This document shows positions 28,593 to 38,249 of a DNA stretch of 64,000 bases, one piece after another. This DNA comes from Sphingomonas endophytica. Its GTDB lineage: Bacteria > Pseudomonadota > Alphaproteobacteria > Sphingomonadales > Sphingomonadaceae. The stretch lies in contig NZ_LDTB01000064.1 in NCBI RefSeq assembly GCF_001476895.1, forward strand, positions 1 to 64,000, read 5' to 3'. A program made the translations under genes and the position numbers. The notes under the pieces are model-generated. The model searched no databases. It saw nothing but the letters and a program-made list of their open reading frames with translations, and was not told the DNA's origin. Numbering within the stretch: the stretch's first letter is position 1; the number at the start of each line of letters is the position of its first letter.

Positions 28593-29524
28593 GGACGCCC
28601 CGCTTCCGCCATCGCCTCGTCGACGATCGCCTGCACCAGCTCCGGGTAGCTCATGCCCGTATGCCGCGCCTGTTCGGGGACGAGGCTGAGCGGGGTCATG
28701 CCCGGCTGGGTGTTGACCTCCAGCAGGAACAGCCCGTCCACGCCGCGCTCGTCGTCCCAGCGGAAGTCCGAGCGGCTGGTGCCCTTGCACCCCAGCACGC
28801 GATGCGCCTGCAGCGCCAGCGCCATGCACGCCTGTGTCACGTCGTCGGGGATGTCCGCCGGAAAAATGTGGTCGGTCATCCCGTCGGTATATTTGGCGTC
28901 GTAATCGTACCAGCCCGACTTCGGCCGCAACTCTGTCACGCCCAAAGCCCGGTCGCCCAGCACCGCGGTCGTCAGCTCCCGCCCGCGCACATAGGGTTCG
29001 GCGAGCAGTTCGTCGAACTCCTGCCACGGCCCGCGCGCGTCACGCGCGATCGGGTTGCCGTAGTTTCCCGCATCGGTGACGATCGCGACGCCGACCGACG
29101 ATCCTTCGTTGACCGGCTTGAGGACATACGGGCGCGGCAGCGGGTCGGCGTCGTGCACGTCGGCGGACTTCACGATCCGCCCGCCCGGCATCGGCACGCC
29201 CGCCGGCACCAGCACCTGCTTGGTCAGCACCTTGTCGATCGCGATCACTGACGTCGCCAGCCCCGAATGGGTATAGCGCAGCCCCATCAGGTCCATCAGC
29301 CCCTGCACGCTGCCGTCCTCGCCCGGCGTACCGTGCAGCGCGTTGAACACCAGATCGGGCGCGGCCGCCGCCAGCTTCGCCGCCACGTCGCGTCCCATGT
29401 CGATCCGCGTGACGCGATGGCCCAGCGACTCCAGCGCGTCGGCCACGCCGTTGCCCGACGACAGCGACACCTCACGCTCCGCCGACCAGCCGCCCATCAG
29501 CACCGCGATATGAAGCGTCGTCAT
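28589..29524 (-). CDS. ddl: D-alanine--D-alanine ligase
   Basis: This 311-residue ATP-grasp ligase makes the D-Ala-D-Ala dipeptide for MurF. It has the N-terminal AVLMGGWSAEREVSLSSG, the ATP-binding YVLKPVNEGSSVGV (about 146-159) and the metal-binding LLEVNTQPGMTPLSLVPEQA. I chose the ATG at 29524, which overlaps the murB stop (ATGA), over a 16-residue upstream extension. It sits between murB and ftsQ as in other alphaproteobacterial dcw clusters. Confidence 0.96.
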   Translation of the reverse strand: MTTLHIAVLMGGWSAEREVSLSSGNGVADALESLGHRVTRIDMGRDVAAKLAAAAPDLVFNALHGTPGEDGSVQGLMDLMGLRYTHSGLATSVIAIDKVLTKQVLVPAGVPMPGGRIVKSADVHDADPLPRPYVLKPVNEGSSVGVAIVTDAGNYGNPIARDARGPWQEFDELLAEPYVRGRELTTAVLGDRALGVTELRPKSGWYDYDAKYTDGMTDHIFPADIPDDVTQACMALALQAHRVLGCKGTSRSDFRWDDERGVDGLFLLEVNTQPGMTPLSLVPEQARHTGMSYPELVQAIVDEAMAEAGRP

Positions 29525-30429
29525 GCTGCCTCTCCGTGATCGGAAGCAACGCCCACGCGCTGAATCTCCCATTCCAGTTCCACGCCGCTCGCGGCCTTCA
29601 CCCGCGCGCGCACGTCCTCACCCAGCGCCTCGATATCGGCGCTCGTCGCCGCGCCCAGATTGAGCAGGAAGTTGGTGTGCTTCTCGCTCACCTGCGCGTC
29701 GCCGCGCCGCAGCCCCCGGCATCCGGCGGCATCGACCAGCGCCCAGGCCTTGTGCCCGTCGGGATTCTTGAAGGTCGAGCCACCCGTTTTGGAGCGCAGC
29801 GGCTGCGACGCTTCGCGTGCCGCCGCGATCCGGTCCATCTCCGCCTGAATCGCCGCCGATTCACCGCGATCACCCCGGAAAATCGCCGCGATCACCACTG
29901 CGCCGTCGGGGAGCGTCGAATGGCGATAGCTATAGCCCAGATCGCGCGCCGCCAGCGTCCGCCGCTCGCCCGACCGCAGCACGACCTCCGCCTCGACCAG
30001 CACGTCGGCGGTTTCGCGCCCGTAAGCCCCGCCGTTCATCCGCACGAACCCGCCGACCGTGCCGGGAATCGAGCGCAGGAACTCCAGCCCCGCCACGCCT
30101 GCATCGCGCGCGGTCGAGGAGACGAGAATCCCGCTCGCCCCGCCCCCGCACCGTAACGTCACCGCATCCAGCGGCGCGACGGTCGCGAACGGCTTGCCCA
30201 GCCGGATCGTCACCCCCGGCACCCCGCCGTCACGGACGATCAGGTTCGACCCCAGCCCCAGCGCCATCACCGGCACCGCCGGATCGAGCGCGCGCAGGAA
30301 GTCGCTCAGGTCGTCGGCATCCGCCGGCTCGAACAGCCACTCCGCCGCCCCGCCCGCCTTGAACCAGACGAGCGGCGCGAGCGGGGCGTGCGGGGTCAGC
30401 CGACCACGGACGGCGGGCAGATCGGTCAC
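29521..30429 (-). CDS. murB: UDP-N-acetylmuramate dehydrogenase
   Basis: This roughly 302-residue FAD enzyme reduces UDP-GlcNAc-enolpyruvate to UDP-MurNAc with NADPH. FAD-binding segments: VMALGLGSNLIVRDGG and LEFLRSIPGTVGGFVRMNGGAYG. The catalytic Ser is in SKTGGSTFKNPDG. I place the start at the GTG at 30429, whose GTGA overlaps the stop of the preceding small gene, in keeping with the rest of the cluster. An ATG at 30465 would add 12 residues and a 40-bp overlap. Confidence 0.94.
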   Translation of the reverse strand: MTDLPAVRGRLTPHAPLAPLVWFKAGGAAEWLFEPADADDLSDFLRALDPAVPVMALGLGSNLIVRDGGVPGVTIRLGKPFATVAPLDAVTLRCGGGASGILVSSTARDAGVAGLEFLRSIPGTVGGFVRMNGGAYGRETADVLVEAEVVLRSGERRTLAARDLGYSYRHSTLPDGAVVIAAIFRGDRGESAAIQAEMDRIAAAREASQPLRSKTGGSTFKNPDGHKAWALVDAAGCRGLRRGDAQVSEKHTNFLLNLGAATSADIEALGEDVRARVKAASGVELEWEIQRVGVASDHGEAA

Positions 30430-30623
30430 GGCGCGGGTCGCCACAATCGCGCCCAGGCCTGCCACGCCGCCCAGTTCGCCTCGGCCGCGCGGCGCGTCGC
30501 CTCCTGTGCCGCGACCAGTGCCGCGCCCGCGTCATGCGCGTGCCGCCCGGCATCCAGGGCCGCGCGCTGCGTCTCCAGCGCCTGCTTCTGCCAGCCGATG
30601 GCGGCATCGAACCAGTTGGTCAT
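30426..30623 (-). CDS. Small hypothetical protein between murC and murB
   Basis: This 65-residue protein begins [20 protein letters not shown]. It is predicted almost entirely helical, rich in Ala, Gln and Trp (six Trp), with no signal peptide or membrane span. Its ATG overlaps the murC stop (ATGA) and its TGA overlaps the murB GTG, so it is locked into the translational chain of the dcw operon. I recognise no family. The amphipathic Ala/Trp helices suggest a coiled coil or membrane-surface helix, possibly a partner of a neighbouring enzyme. Confidence 0.7.
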   Translation of the reverse strand: MTNWFDAAIGWQKQALETQRAALDAGRHAHDAGAALVAAQEATRRAAEANWAAWQAWARLWRPAP

Positions 30624-32023
30624 GCGCGTTCCCCGATCGCGGCGGCCAGTCCGGCGGCCCATTTGGTGATGTCGCCCGCACCCAGGCAGATCACCTGATC
30701 GCCCGCGCGCAGCTCGCCCGCCAGTGCGGCGGCGAGCGCGGGGGCGTCGGCGACGACGCTCGCCTGCCGGTGCCCGCGATCCTGCAATCCCGCGACCAGC
30801 GCCTCGGCATCGACACCCGGCACCGGCGCTTCGCCCGCCGCATAGACCGGCGTGACATAGACCAGATCGGCGTCGTTGAACGCGCCGCGAAAGTCTTCCA
30901 TCAGATTGCCGAGCCGCGAGTAACGGTGCGGCTGCACCACCGCGATCACCCGCCCCTGCGCACTCTCGCGCGCCGCCGCCAGCACCGCGCGAATCTCGAC
31001 CGGGTGATGGCCGTAATCGTCGATGATCGTGGCGCCATTTACCTCGCCCACCTTCGTGAAGCGCCGCTTGACGCCCGAGAAGCGCTCGAACCCGCGCGCG
31101 ATCGTCGCATCGTCGATGCCCAGTTCCAGCGCCACGCCGATCGCCGCCAGCGCGTTCTGGACATTATGCCGCCCCGGCATCGGCAGGTCGATGCCCTCGA
31201 TCGACCGGACGCTGCCGTCGCGGTGCCGGATCAGCGCCTCGAAACGATTCCCGCCCGGGTAAGGCTGGACGTTTACCCCGCGCACGTCCGCCGACGCCGC
31301 GAAGCCGTATGTCACGATCCGCCGGTCGCGGACGCGCGGGATCAGCGCCTGCACCTCCGGGTGGTCGAGGCAGAGCAGCGCCGCGCCATAGAAAGGCACG
31401 TTCTCGACGAACTCGACATAGGCGTCCTTGGCGCGCTCGAAGCTGCCATAGTGATCCAGATGCTCGGGATCGATGTTGGTGACGACCGCGATCGTCCCGT
31501 CCAGCCGCAGGAAGCTGCCGTCGCTCTCGTCGGCCTCGACCACCATCCAGTCGCTCGCGCCCAGCCGCGCGTTCGAGCCGTAGCTGTTGATGATACCGCC
31601 GTTGATGACGGTCGGATCGACCCCGCCGGCATCGAGCAGCGCGGCGACCATGGAAGTGGTGGTGGTCTTGCCGTGCGTGCCCGCGACCGCGACGGTCGAC
31701 TTCAGCCGCATCAACTCGGCCAGCATCTCCGCGCGCCGCACCACGGGGATACGGTTCCGCAGCGCCGCCTCGACCTCCGGGTTGCCGCGCTTTACCGCCG
31801 TGGAGGTGACGACCACCGCCACGCCGTCGACATTGGCCGCGTCATGCCCGATCGTCACCGCGATCCCGCGCTGGCGCAGCCCCTCAATCACATAGCCCTC
31901 GGCCACGTCGGAGCCCTGCACCTTGTAGCCCAGGTTGTGCATCACCTCGGCGATGCCCGACATGCCGATCCCGCCGATCCCGACGAAATGGATCGTGCCG
32001 ATATCTGTCGCGACCCCCCTCAT
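30620..32023 (-). CDS. murC: UDP-N-acetylmuramate--L-alanine ligase
   Basis: This 467-residue Mur ligase adds L-Ala to UDP-MurNAc using ATP. It has the N-terminal [20 protein letters not shown] (MurC type), the P-loop [14 protein letters not shown] (about 118-131), the EADESDGSF segment and the C-terminal [10 protein letters not shown] motif. The start at 32023 overlaps the murG stop (ATGA); the frame stays open for 36 more codons upstream but inside murG. Confidence 0.97.
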   Translation of the reverse strand: MRGVATDIGTIHFVGIGGIGMSGIAEVMHNLGYKVQGSDVAEGYVIEGLRQRGIAVTIGHDAANVDGVAVVVTSTAVKRGNPEVEAALRNRIPVVRRAEMLAELMRLKSTVAVAGTHGKTTTTSMVAALLDAGGVDPTVINGGIINSYGSNARLGASDWMVVEADESDGSFLRLDGTIAVVTNIDPEHLDHYGSFERAKDAYVEFVENVPFYGAALLCLDHPEVQALIPRVRDRRIVTYGFAASADVRGVNVQPYPGGNRFEALIRHRDGSVRSIEGIDLPMPGRHNVQNALAAIGVALELGIDDATIARGFERFSGVKRRFTKVGEVNGATIIDDYGHHPVEIRAVLAAARESAQGRVIAVVQPHRYSRLGNLMEDFRGAFNDADLVYVTPVYAAGEAPVPGVDAEALVAGLQDRGHRQASVVADAPALAAALAGELRAGDQVICLGAGDITKWAAGLAAAIGERA

Positions 32024-33180
32024 GCGAACGCCTTCTTCGTGATGGTCGCGCCGACCATCACCCGCGCCCTGGGGGCGTCGAGGCTTTCGACCAGATCGGC
32101 CAGATCGGTGACGGCATGGGGCGCCCCGCACGAGCGCGCGCGCGTGGCGGCGTTGCCCAGGGCTTCTGGATCGAGTCCGAGTTTCTGCATCTGCTTGGCG
32201 AGTTCCGGCGGCGTGAAGGCCGATTGCGGGATGGTGCGCGCGCCACCGGCGGCGGTGATCTCACGCGCATTGGCGGTCTGATGATCGTCGGTCGCCGAGG
32301 GCAACGGCACGAGGATCGCGGGACGCCCGGCGGCGGTCAACTCGGCGATCGTCGATGCACCCGCGCGCGCGATCACCAGATGCGACCAGCCGAGCGCTTC
32401 GGGCAGATCGGGCAGATAGGTCGCCAGATCGGCCGCGATGTCGAGACTGGCGTATTTCTCGCGGACGGCATCGATATCCTCGATCCGCGCCTGATGCGTC
32501 ACCTGCAACCGTCGCCGGAACGCCACCGGCAGCAACGCGAGGCCATCAGGCACCACCTGGCTCAGCACCGACGCGCCCTGACTGCCGCCCGTCACCAGCA
32601 CGCGGAAAATGCCGTCCTCCTCCGGCACCGGATAGGGCCTGGCGCGCCACGCCAGCACGCTCTCGCGCACCGGATTGCCGATCAGATGCGCCTTGGCGCG
32701 GTGGCGCGACTTCATCCGCTCGGTCTGGGCATAGCTGGTCGCGATCGCGTCGACGCGCGCCGCCACCAGCCGGTTGACGCGGCCCAGCACCGCATTCTGC
32801 TCGTGCACCGCGGTCGGGATGCCCGCCGCGAACGCCGCCGCCAGCGCGGGAAACGCCGGATAGCCGCCGAAGCCGATCACTGCCGCCGGGCGCAGGTCGC
32901 GGTACAGGTCGCGCGCGATCGCCCGCCCCTCGATCATCAGCCGCGCCGCCTTCGCCCAGCCGAGCGGCCCGCCGGCGAAGCGCCCCGCCGGGATGACATG
33001 CGTCTGCACACCCTCGAACAGCCCCGGGAAGCGCACCCCGCGCGCGTCGCTGACCAGCGCGACGCGGTGCCCGCGCTTCATCAACTCCGCGGCCAGCGCG
33101 GCGGCGGGAACCATGTGCCCGCCCGTGCCCCCGGCGGCGAGGACGTACTGGCGGGGGCGGAAGTCGCGGACCTGCGTCAT
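32020..33180 (-). CDS. murG: Undecaprenyl-PP-MurNAc-pentapeptide GlcNAc transferase
   Basis: This 386-residue GT-B glycosyltransferase converts lipid I to lipid II at the inner membrane face. It has the N-terminal G-loop [19 protein letters not shown] (about 12-30), the second Gly-rich loop [12 protein letters not shown], and the donor-binding [19 protein letters not shown]. The ATG at 33180 overlaps the ftsW stop; the frame continues far upstream only as a non-coding shadow of ftsW. Confidence 0.97.
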   Translation of the reverse strand: MTQVRDFRPRQYVLAAGGTGGHMVPAAALAAELMKRGHRVALVSDARGVRFPGLFEGVQTHVIPAGRFAGGPLGWAKAARLMIEGRAIARDLYRDLRPAAVIGFGGYPAFPALAAAFAAGIPTAVHEQNAVLGRVNRLVAARVDAIATSYAQTERMKSRHRAKAHLIGNPVRESVLAWRARPYPVPEEDGIFRVLVTGGSQGASVLSQVVPDGLALLPVAFRRRLQVTHQARIEDIDAVREKYASLDIAADLATYLPDLPEALGWSHLVIARAGASTIAELTAAGRPAILVPLPSATDDHQTANAREITAAGGARTIPQSAFTPPELAKQMQKLGLDPEALGNAATRARSCGAPHAVTDLADLVESLDAPRARVMVGATITKKAFA

Positions 33181-34406
33181 TCGGCGCTCCAGCGTTGCTG
33201 CGCGATATAGGGGCTGCGAAGCAGGAACGGGTTGCGGCGCGTGAACGCCAGCAGCAACCCCATCCCCAGCGACAGCGCGATCATCGACGACCCGCCATAG
33301 CTGATGAACGGCAGCGTCATCCCCTTCGACGGCGCGAGGCCGGTATTGACCGCCATCGACACCAGCGCCTGCGCGCCGAACTGCACCGCCAGCCCGGAGG
33401 CGGCCAGCAGCCGGAAGGGATCCTGCTCGTCGAGCAGCTTGACGAACACCCGCACGACGATCGCCAGAAACACCAGCGCGACGATCATGCAGGCCAGCAA
33501 CCCGAATTCCTCGCCGATGACCGAGAAGATATAGTCGGTATGCGCCTCCGGCAGCCCGAACTTGACGGTCCCGCCGCCCGGTCCGGTGCCGAACCACCCG
33601 CCTGACGTCAGCGTGTTGTGCGCGGCGTTGGTCTGGAAGTGATCGGCCGCCCCCTCGCCCTCGACACCGGGGAACAGGAAGGCGTCGATGCGCTTGCGTG
33701 CGGTGCTGTAGAACAGATACGCCATCACCAGCCCGACCGGGATCAGCGACAGGAAGCCCAGGATCACCCGCGTCGGCGTCCCCGCGATCGTCACCAGCGC
33801 CAGCCAGATGCAGCAGAAGATCACCGTCTGCCCGAAATCGGGCTGCAACATCAGCAGCACCGCGATCACCCCGGTTAGTGCGGCGGTGATCATCGTCACC
33901 GGCAGTTCCGCATCGCGCGACTTGAACGAGAGCAGCCACGCCACCGTCACGACGAAGAACGGCTTCAGGAACTCCGACGGCTGGAATTGCGCGAAGCCGA
34001 AGCCGACCCAGCGCCGCGCACCGTTCACCGCCACGCCCGCGAACGGCACCACGATCAGCAGCGCCACGCACACCGCCGCGCCGATCAGCGACATGCGCCG
34101 CGCCATCGTCAGCGGCAGCATCGACACGCCGAACAGCACCGGCAACGACACCGCGACCCACATCGCCTGCCGCCAGAAATAGTAAAGCGGGGCGAACTTC
34201 AGATGCTCGCCCGAATAGCGCATCGCGCTGGCCGGCGACCCGGCCGCCACCGCGATCATCCCGATCGCGATCAGGAACAAGGCGAGCAGCAGCAGCACCC
34301 GGTCGATGTCCCAGAACCATGTTCCCAGCGGGGACGGATCGCCACGACCGCCGCGATTGCGCAGCGATACGCCCGGCCGCGCGCGCTCGGTTCGGGTCGC
34401 GCTCAT
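33177..34406 (-). CDS. ftsW: Septal peptidoglycan glycosyltransferase FtsW
   Basis: This 409-residue SEDS-family polytopic membrane protein (about 10 helices) polymerises lipid II with FtsI. SEDS motifs seen: NGARRWVGFG with QFQPSEFLKPFFV, and the C-terminal KGMTLPFISYGGSSM. The large periplasmic loop contains QTNAAHNTLTSGGWFGTGPG, where the catalytic Asp of RodA/FtsW lies further on (EAHTDYIFSVIGEEFG). The ATG overlaps the murD stop by 4 nt. Confidence 0.97.
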   Translation of the reverse strand: MSATRTERARPGVSLRNRGGRGDPSPLGTWFWDIDRVLLLLALFLIAIGMIAVAAGSPASAMRYSGEHLKFAPLYYFWRQAMWVAVSLPVLFGVSMLPLTMARRMSLIGAAVCVALLIVVPFAGVAVNGARRWVGFGFAQFQPSEFLKPFFVVTVAWLLSFKSRDAELPVTMITAALTGVIAVLLMLQPDFGQTVIFCCIWLALVTIAGTPTRVILGFLSLIPVGLVMAYLFYSTARKRIDAFLFPGVEGEGAADHFQTNAAHNTLTSGGWFGTGPGGGTVKFGLPEAHTDYIFSVIGEEFGLLACMIVALVFLAIVVRVFVKLLDEQDPFRLLAASGLAVQFGAQALVSMAVNTGLAPSKGMTLPFISYGGSSMIALSLGMGLLLAFTRRNPFLLRSPYIAQQRWSAE

Positions 34407-35686
34407 GCCAATGCCTCCACCGCTTCCCGGAACGCCGCGCCGCGATGCTCGAAGTCGCGGAACTGGTCGAACGAGGCGGCGGCGGGCGACAGCAGCACCA
34501 CCTCGCCGCGCACCGCCTCCTGCGCCGCCAGCTTCACCGCGCGCTCCAGCGTCTCGACCTCGGCGACCGGCACCTGCCCGCGCAGCACCTCGGCAAAGCG
34601 CGGCCCGGCGTCGCCGATCGTATAGGCGCGCACGACATTGCCCAGATGCGGCAGGCAGGCGTCGAGATCGCCGCCCTTCGCCTTGCCGCCAACGATCCAG
34701 TGGATGCGCGGAAATGCCGCGAGCGCCGGCGCGGCGCTTTCGGGATTGGTGGCCTTGCTATCATTGATCCACGCCACACCGTTCAGCGTCGCGACCCGCT
34801 CCATGCGGTGCGGCAGGCCGGTGAAGGTCTCCAGCGCGCGCTCGATCACGTCTTCCGCCACGCCCAGCGCCTCGCAGACCGCGATGGCGGCGCGGCCGTT
34901 CTGCGCATTGTGCGGGCCTTGCAGCGACGGCCAGCGCGCCTGATCGCCCGGCAGCGGCACGCCGTCGATGAAGCGCACCGCCATCCCTTCCGGCGCGCCG
35001 TCCAGCACGCCGTGTTCGGCCTCGGCCTCGTAATCGACGACCGCGACATGCGCGCGCGACTGCATCGCGAACAGCCGCGCCTTGCTCGCGGCATAGGCCT
35101 CGAACCCGTCGTAACGGTCGAGATGGTCGGGCGTGACGTTCAGCAGCGCCGCGACATCGCAGTCGAGCGTCTGCGTCAGGTCGATCTGATAGCTCGACAG
35201 CTCCAGCACATAGATCCCGCCGTCCGGCAGCGGCTCCTGCGCGAGGATCGGCAAGCCGATGTTCCCGCCCATCCGCGCGGGCACCCCGGCGGTGTCGAGG
35301 ATGTGGTGGACCAGCGCCGTGGTGGTCGACTTGCCGTTGGTACCGGTGATCCCGACGACCTTGTGCGGGGGCAGGTCGGCACGCGCCTGCGCAAACAATT
35401 CGATGTCGCCGACGATCGGCACGCCGGCCGCGCGCGCCTTCGCGGCGAGCGGATGCGTGTTGAGCGGTACGCCTGGCGAGACGACGAGCGCGTCGAAGCC
35501 GGACAGGTCCAGCATGTCGAGGTCGGCGATCGTCGCATCGCCCAGCCCCTGGCGCTTCGCCGGATCGCTGTCCCACGCCGTCACCCGCGCCCCTGCGGCC
35601 AGCAGCGCACGAACGGTCGCGGCGCCCGAGCGTGCCAGCCCGAGCACCGCAAATGTCTTTCCCGTCCAGGCGCGCGCGACGATCAT
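34403..35686 (-). CDS. murD: UDP-N-acetylmuramoyl-L-alanine--D-glutamate ligase
   Basis: This 427-residue Mur ligase adds D-Glu to UDP-MurNAc-L-Ala. It has the N-terminal [18 protein letters not shown], the P-loop [17 protein letters not shown] (about 111-127), [11 protein letters not shown], and [11 protein letters not shown] in the C-terminal domain. The start ATG at 35686 overlaps the mraY stop (ATGA). The frame continues to 36004, but that part is mraY read in another frame. Confidence 0.97.
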   Translation of the reverse strand: MIVARAWTGKTFAVLGLARSGAATVRALLAAGARVTAWDSDPAKRQGLGDATIADLDMLDLSGFDALVVSPGVPLNTHPLAAKARAAGVPIVGDIELFAQARADLPPHKVVGITGTNGKSTTTALVHHILDTAGVPARMGGNIGLPILAQEPLPDGGIYVLELSSYQIDLTQTLDCDVAALLNVTPDHLDRYDGFEAYAASKARLFAMQSRAHVAVVDYEAEAEHGVLDGAPEGMAVRFIDGVPLPGDQARWPSLQGPHNAQNGRAAIAVCEALGVAEDVIERALETFTGLPHRMERVATLNGVAWINDSKATNPESAAPALAAFPRIHWIVGGKAKGGDLDACLPHLGNVVRAYTIGDAGPRFAEVLRGQVPVAEVETLERAVKLAAQEAVRGEVVLLSPAAASFDQFRDFEHRGAAFREAVEALA

Positions 35687-36753
35687 CGCAGCTTCAACGT
35701 CGACAGGCCGGCCAGCGCCAGCACCAGGCTGATGATCCAGAAGCGGATCACCACCGTCGGCTCGCTCCAGCCCAATTGCTCGAAATGATGGTGGATCGGC
35801 GCCATGCGGAAGATGCGCTTGCCGGTGCGCTTGTACCAGAACACCTGGATGATGACGGAGAGCGCCTCGACCACGAACAGCCCGCCGATGATCCCCAGCA
35901 CGATCTCGTGATGCGCGACCACCGCGATCGTGCCCAGCGCGCCGCCCAGCGCCAGGCTGCCGGTATCGCCCATGAACACCGCCGCCGGCGGCGCATTGTA
36001 CCACAGGAACGCCAGCCCGCCGCCGATCACCGCGCCGCAGAAGATCGCCAGTTCGCCCGCGCGCGGGACGTGCGGAATGCCCAGATAATCGGCGAACTTC
36101 ACGTTGCCGGCCAGGTAGACGATCAGCAGGAACGCGACCGAGGCGATGATGACCGGCATCGTCGCCAGCCCGTCAAGTCCATCGGTCAGATTTACCGCAT
36201 TGCCGAACGCGACGATCGTGAACGCCGCGAACACCGGATAGAAATAGCCGAGATCGATGAAATAGCGGTTGGTGAACGGGAAATAGAGGCCCGACCCGTT
36301 CTCCTGCATGATGATCCACGCAGCGACACCCGCGATCGCGAACTCCAGCAGCAGGCGGACCTTGCCGGATACGCCCGCCGTGCTGGCCTTGCGCACCTTG
36401 TCGTAATCGTCGAGGAATCCGATCGCGCCGAAGCCGAGCGTGACGAACAGGCACGCCCAGACGTACGGGTTGCGCAGGTCCATCCAGATCAGCACCGACA
36501 GCACCAGGCTGGTCAGGATCATCAACCCGCCCATCGTCGGCGTGCCGCGCTTGGCCAGATGCGTCTGCGGCCCGTCGGCGCGGATCGGCTGTCCCTTGCC
36601 CTGCCGCACGCGCAGCCATCCGATGAACCGCGGCCCGATGATCAGACCGATCAGCAGGGCGGTGGCGATCCCCGCCCCCGACCGGAACGTCTGATAGCGG
36701 ATGAGATTGAAGCCCCCCGCGAAATTGAGCTGTTCGGCGATCCAGTACAGCAA
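35683..36753 (-). CDS. mraY: Phospho-MurNAc-pentapeptide transferase MraY
   Basis: This 356-residue, about 10-helix membrane enzyme transfers phospho-MurNAc-pentapeptide to undecaprenyl phosphate (lipid I). Signature stretches: [20 protein letters not shown] (Asp-rich Mg site), [13 protein letters not shown] and [16 protein letters not shown], with HHHFE near the end. It starts with the rare codon TTG at 36753, preceded by AAGAG about 5 nt away and one nt after the murF stop. A TTG start may keep expression low. Confidence 0.95.
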   Translation of the reverse strand: MLYWIAEQLNFAGGFNLIRYQTFRSGAGIATALLIGLIIGPRFIGWLRVRQGKGQPIRADGPQTHLAKRGTPTMGGLMILTSLVLSVLIWMDLRNPYVWACLFVTLGFGAIGFLDDYDKVRKASTAGVSGKVRLLLEFAIAGVAAWIIMQENGSGLYFPFTNRYFIDLGYFYPVFAAFTIVAFGNAVNLTDGLDGLATMPVIIASVAFLLIVYLAGNVKFADYLGIPHVPRAGELAIFCGAVIGGGLAFLWYNAPPAAVFMGDTGSLALGGALGTIAVVAHHEIVLGIIGGLFVVEALSVIIQVFWYKRTGKRIFRMAPIHHHFEQLGWSEPTVVIRFWIISLVLALAGLSTLKLR

Positions 36754-36754
36754 C

Positions 36755-38125
36755 TTAACTCTTCCCGCCCGCTAGGCCGCTCACCAGCCGCGACAGCCCT
36801 ACACCGTTGGAACCCTTCACAAGTACCGCATCGCCGGGACGGATCGCGGCACGGGCGCGATCGAGCGCCTGGGCGACGTCCGGCACATGGACGAATTCGA
36901 CGCGCCCCTCAAGCGCCTCGGCCAGCGGCGTCATCGCTTTGCCGACCAGCACGGCCATTTCGACGCGCGCACCGATCACGTCGTCGGCCAGACCGGCATG
37001 GAATTCGTCCGATCCCTCGCCCAGCTCGCGCATCTCGCCCAGCACCGCGACATGCCGTCCCGGCTCCTTCGCCAGCACTGCCAGCGTCGCGCGCATCGAT
37101 GCGGGATTGGCGTTGTAGCTTTCGTCGATCAGCACCGCCTCGCCCTCCGCGACCGGCACCGACACCCGCGCCCCGCGCCCGGGCAGACCACCCAGTTCGG
37201 CCAGCGCCAACCCGGCCAGCGCCAGGTCGGCGCCGACCGCATCCACCACCGCCAGCACGGCCAGCGCGTTCGACACCCAGTGCTGCCCCGGTTGCGCGAC
37301 CGTGAAGCTCAGGTCGCGCAGGCCGATCCGTGCGCTGACGAAGCTGCCGCCCGCGCGCAACGCCATCGAATCCGCGGCGCTGACATCGGCGGCGCGGTCC
37401 AGCCCGAAGGTCACGATGCGCCCGGCATAGGGCTTGGCGGCATCGATCAGCCGGTCGCGGTGCGGGCTGTCATACGGGATGATCGCCGTACCGCCCGGCT
37501 CCAGTCCCCGGAAGATCTCGCCCTTGGCGTCGGCGATCGCGCTTTCGTCGGGAAAGAATTCGGTGTGCGCCGGCGCGATCGCCGTCACCAGCGCGACGTG
37601 CGGACGCACCAGCGTCGTCAGGTGCGCCAGCTCGCCGGGATGGTTCATCCCCATCTCCAGCACCGCGAACTGGGTGTCGGCGGGCATCCGCGCGAGGCTC
37701 AGCGGTACGCCCGTATGGTTGTTGTAACTCTTGACCGAGCGGTGGGCGCACACGCCGGGAGCGCGCGCCAGCGCGGCGTACAGCGCCTCCTTGGTCGAGG
37801 TCTTGCCGACCGATCCGGTCACGCCGATCACCTTCGCGGCGGTGCGGGCGCGGGCCGCGCGCGCCAGATCCTCCAACGCGGCGAAGGTATCGCCCACCTG
37901 CACGTTGGGATGCGACGACGGCGTCGACACGATCGCGCCGCCCGCCCCCTGCCCGAACGCCTGATCAAGGAAGCGATGCCCGTCGGTATGCTCGCCGGTC
38001 AGCGCCACGAACAGGTCGCGGTCGCCGACCTCACGCGAATCGAACGCCACGCCATCGACGGTGAAGTCGGCGGAAGCGAAGCCGCGCGTCGCGGCGGCGA
38101 TCTCGGCGGATGTCCAGAGCGTCAT
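36755..38125 (-). CDS. murF: UDP-MurNAc-tripeptide--D-alanyl-D-alanine ligase
   Basis: This 456-residue Mur ligase completes the UDP-MurNAc-pentapeptide using the D-Ala-D-Ala from Ddl. It has [15 protein letters not shown] near the start, the P-loop [18 protein letters not shown] (about 106-123), [10 protein letters not shown], and [16 protein letters not shown]. It is separated from murE by 124 bp containing a palindromic repeat, the longest internal gap in the mraZ-to-ftsQ run. Confidence 0.97.
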   Translation of the reverse strand: MTLWTSAEIAAATRGFASADFTVDGVAFDSREVGDRDLFVALTGEHTDGHRFLDQAFGQGAGGAIVSTPSSHPNVQVGDTFAALEDLARAARARTAAKVIGVTGSVGKTSTKEALYAALARAPGVCAHRSVKSYNNHTGVPLSLARMPADTQFAVLEMGMNHPGELAHLTTLVRPHVALVTAIAPAHTEFFPDESAIADAKGEIFRGLEPGGTAIIPYDSPHRDRLIDAAKPYAGRIVTFGLDRAADVSAADSMALRAGGSFVSARIGLRDLSFTVAQPGQHWVSNALAVLAVVDAVGADLALAGLALAELGGLPGRGARVSVPVAEGEAVLIDESYNANPASMRATLAVLAKEPGRHVAVLGEMRELGEGSDEFHAGLADDVIGARVEMAVLVGKAMTPLAEALEGRVEFVHVPDVAQALDRARAAIRPGDAVLVKGSNGVGLSRLVSGLAGGKS

Positions 38126-38138
38126 GCCACGCCCATAA

Positions 38139-38234
38139 CGTCATTCCCACGCCGGCGGGAATCCGGATGCGCCGTCCCGCCGATGAAATTACAGCCGCCA
38201 TCGGTGCCGGCGTCCCGCCGATGCCGGAATGACG
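38139..38234. repeat. Imperfect palindromic repeat between murE and murF
   Basis: The ends CGTCATTCCCACGCCGGCGG and its imperfect complement (finishing GCCGGAATGACG) form a long hairpin of about 96 nt. It sits inside the otherwise gap-free dcw operon, directly after the murE stop. A transcript hairpin here could affect read-through or processing and so change the ratio of upstream to downstream transcript. It resembles the palindromes at 1568-1661 and 60619-60712 in layout but differs in sequence. Confidence 0.75.
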
Positions 38235-38249
38235 AAAGGGCGGCGAACG

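Noticed and set aside
32131..34320. A very long fused frame across murG and ftsW
   Set aside because: The part upstream of 33180 is ftsW read in the wrong frame; MurG's own N-terminal motif begins after the ATG at 33180.
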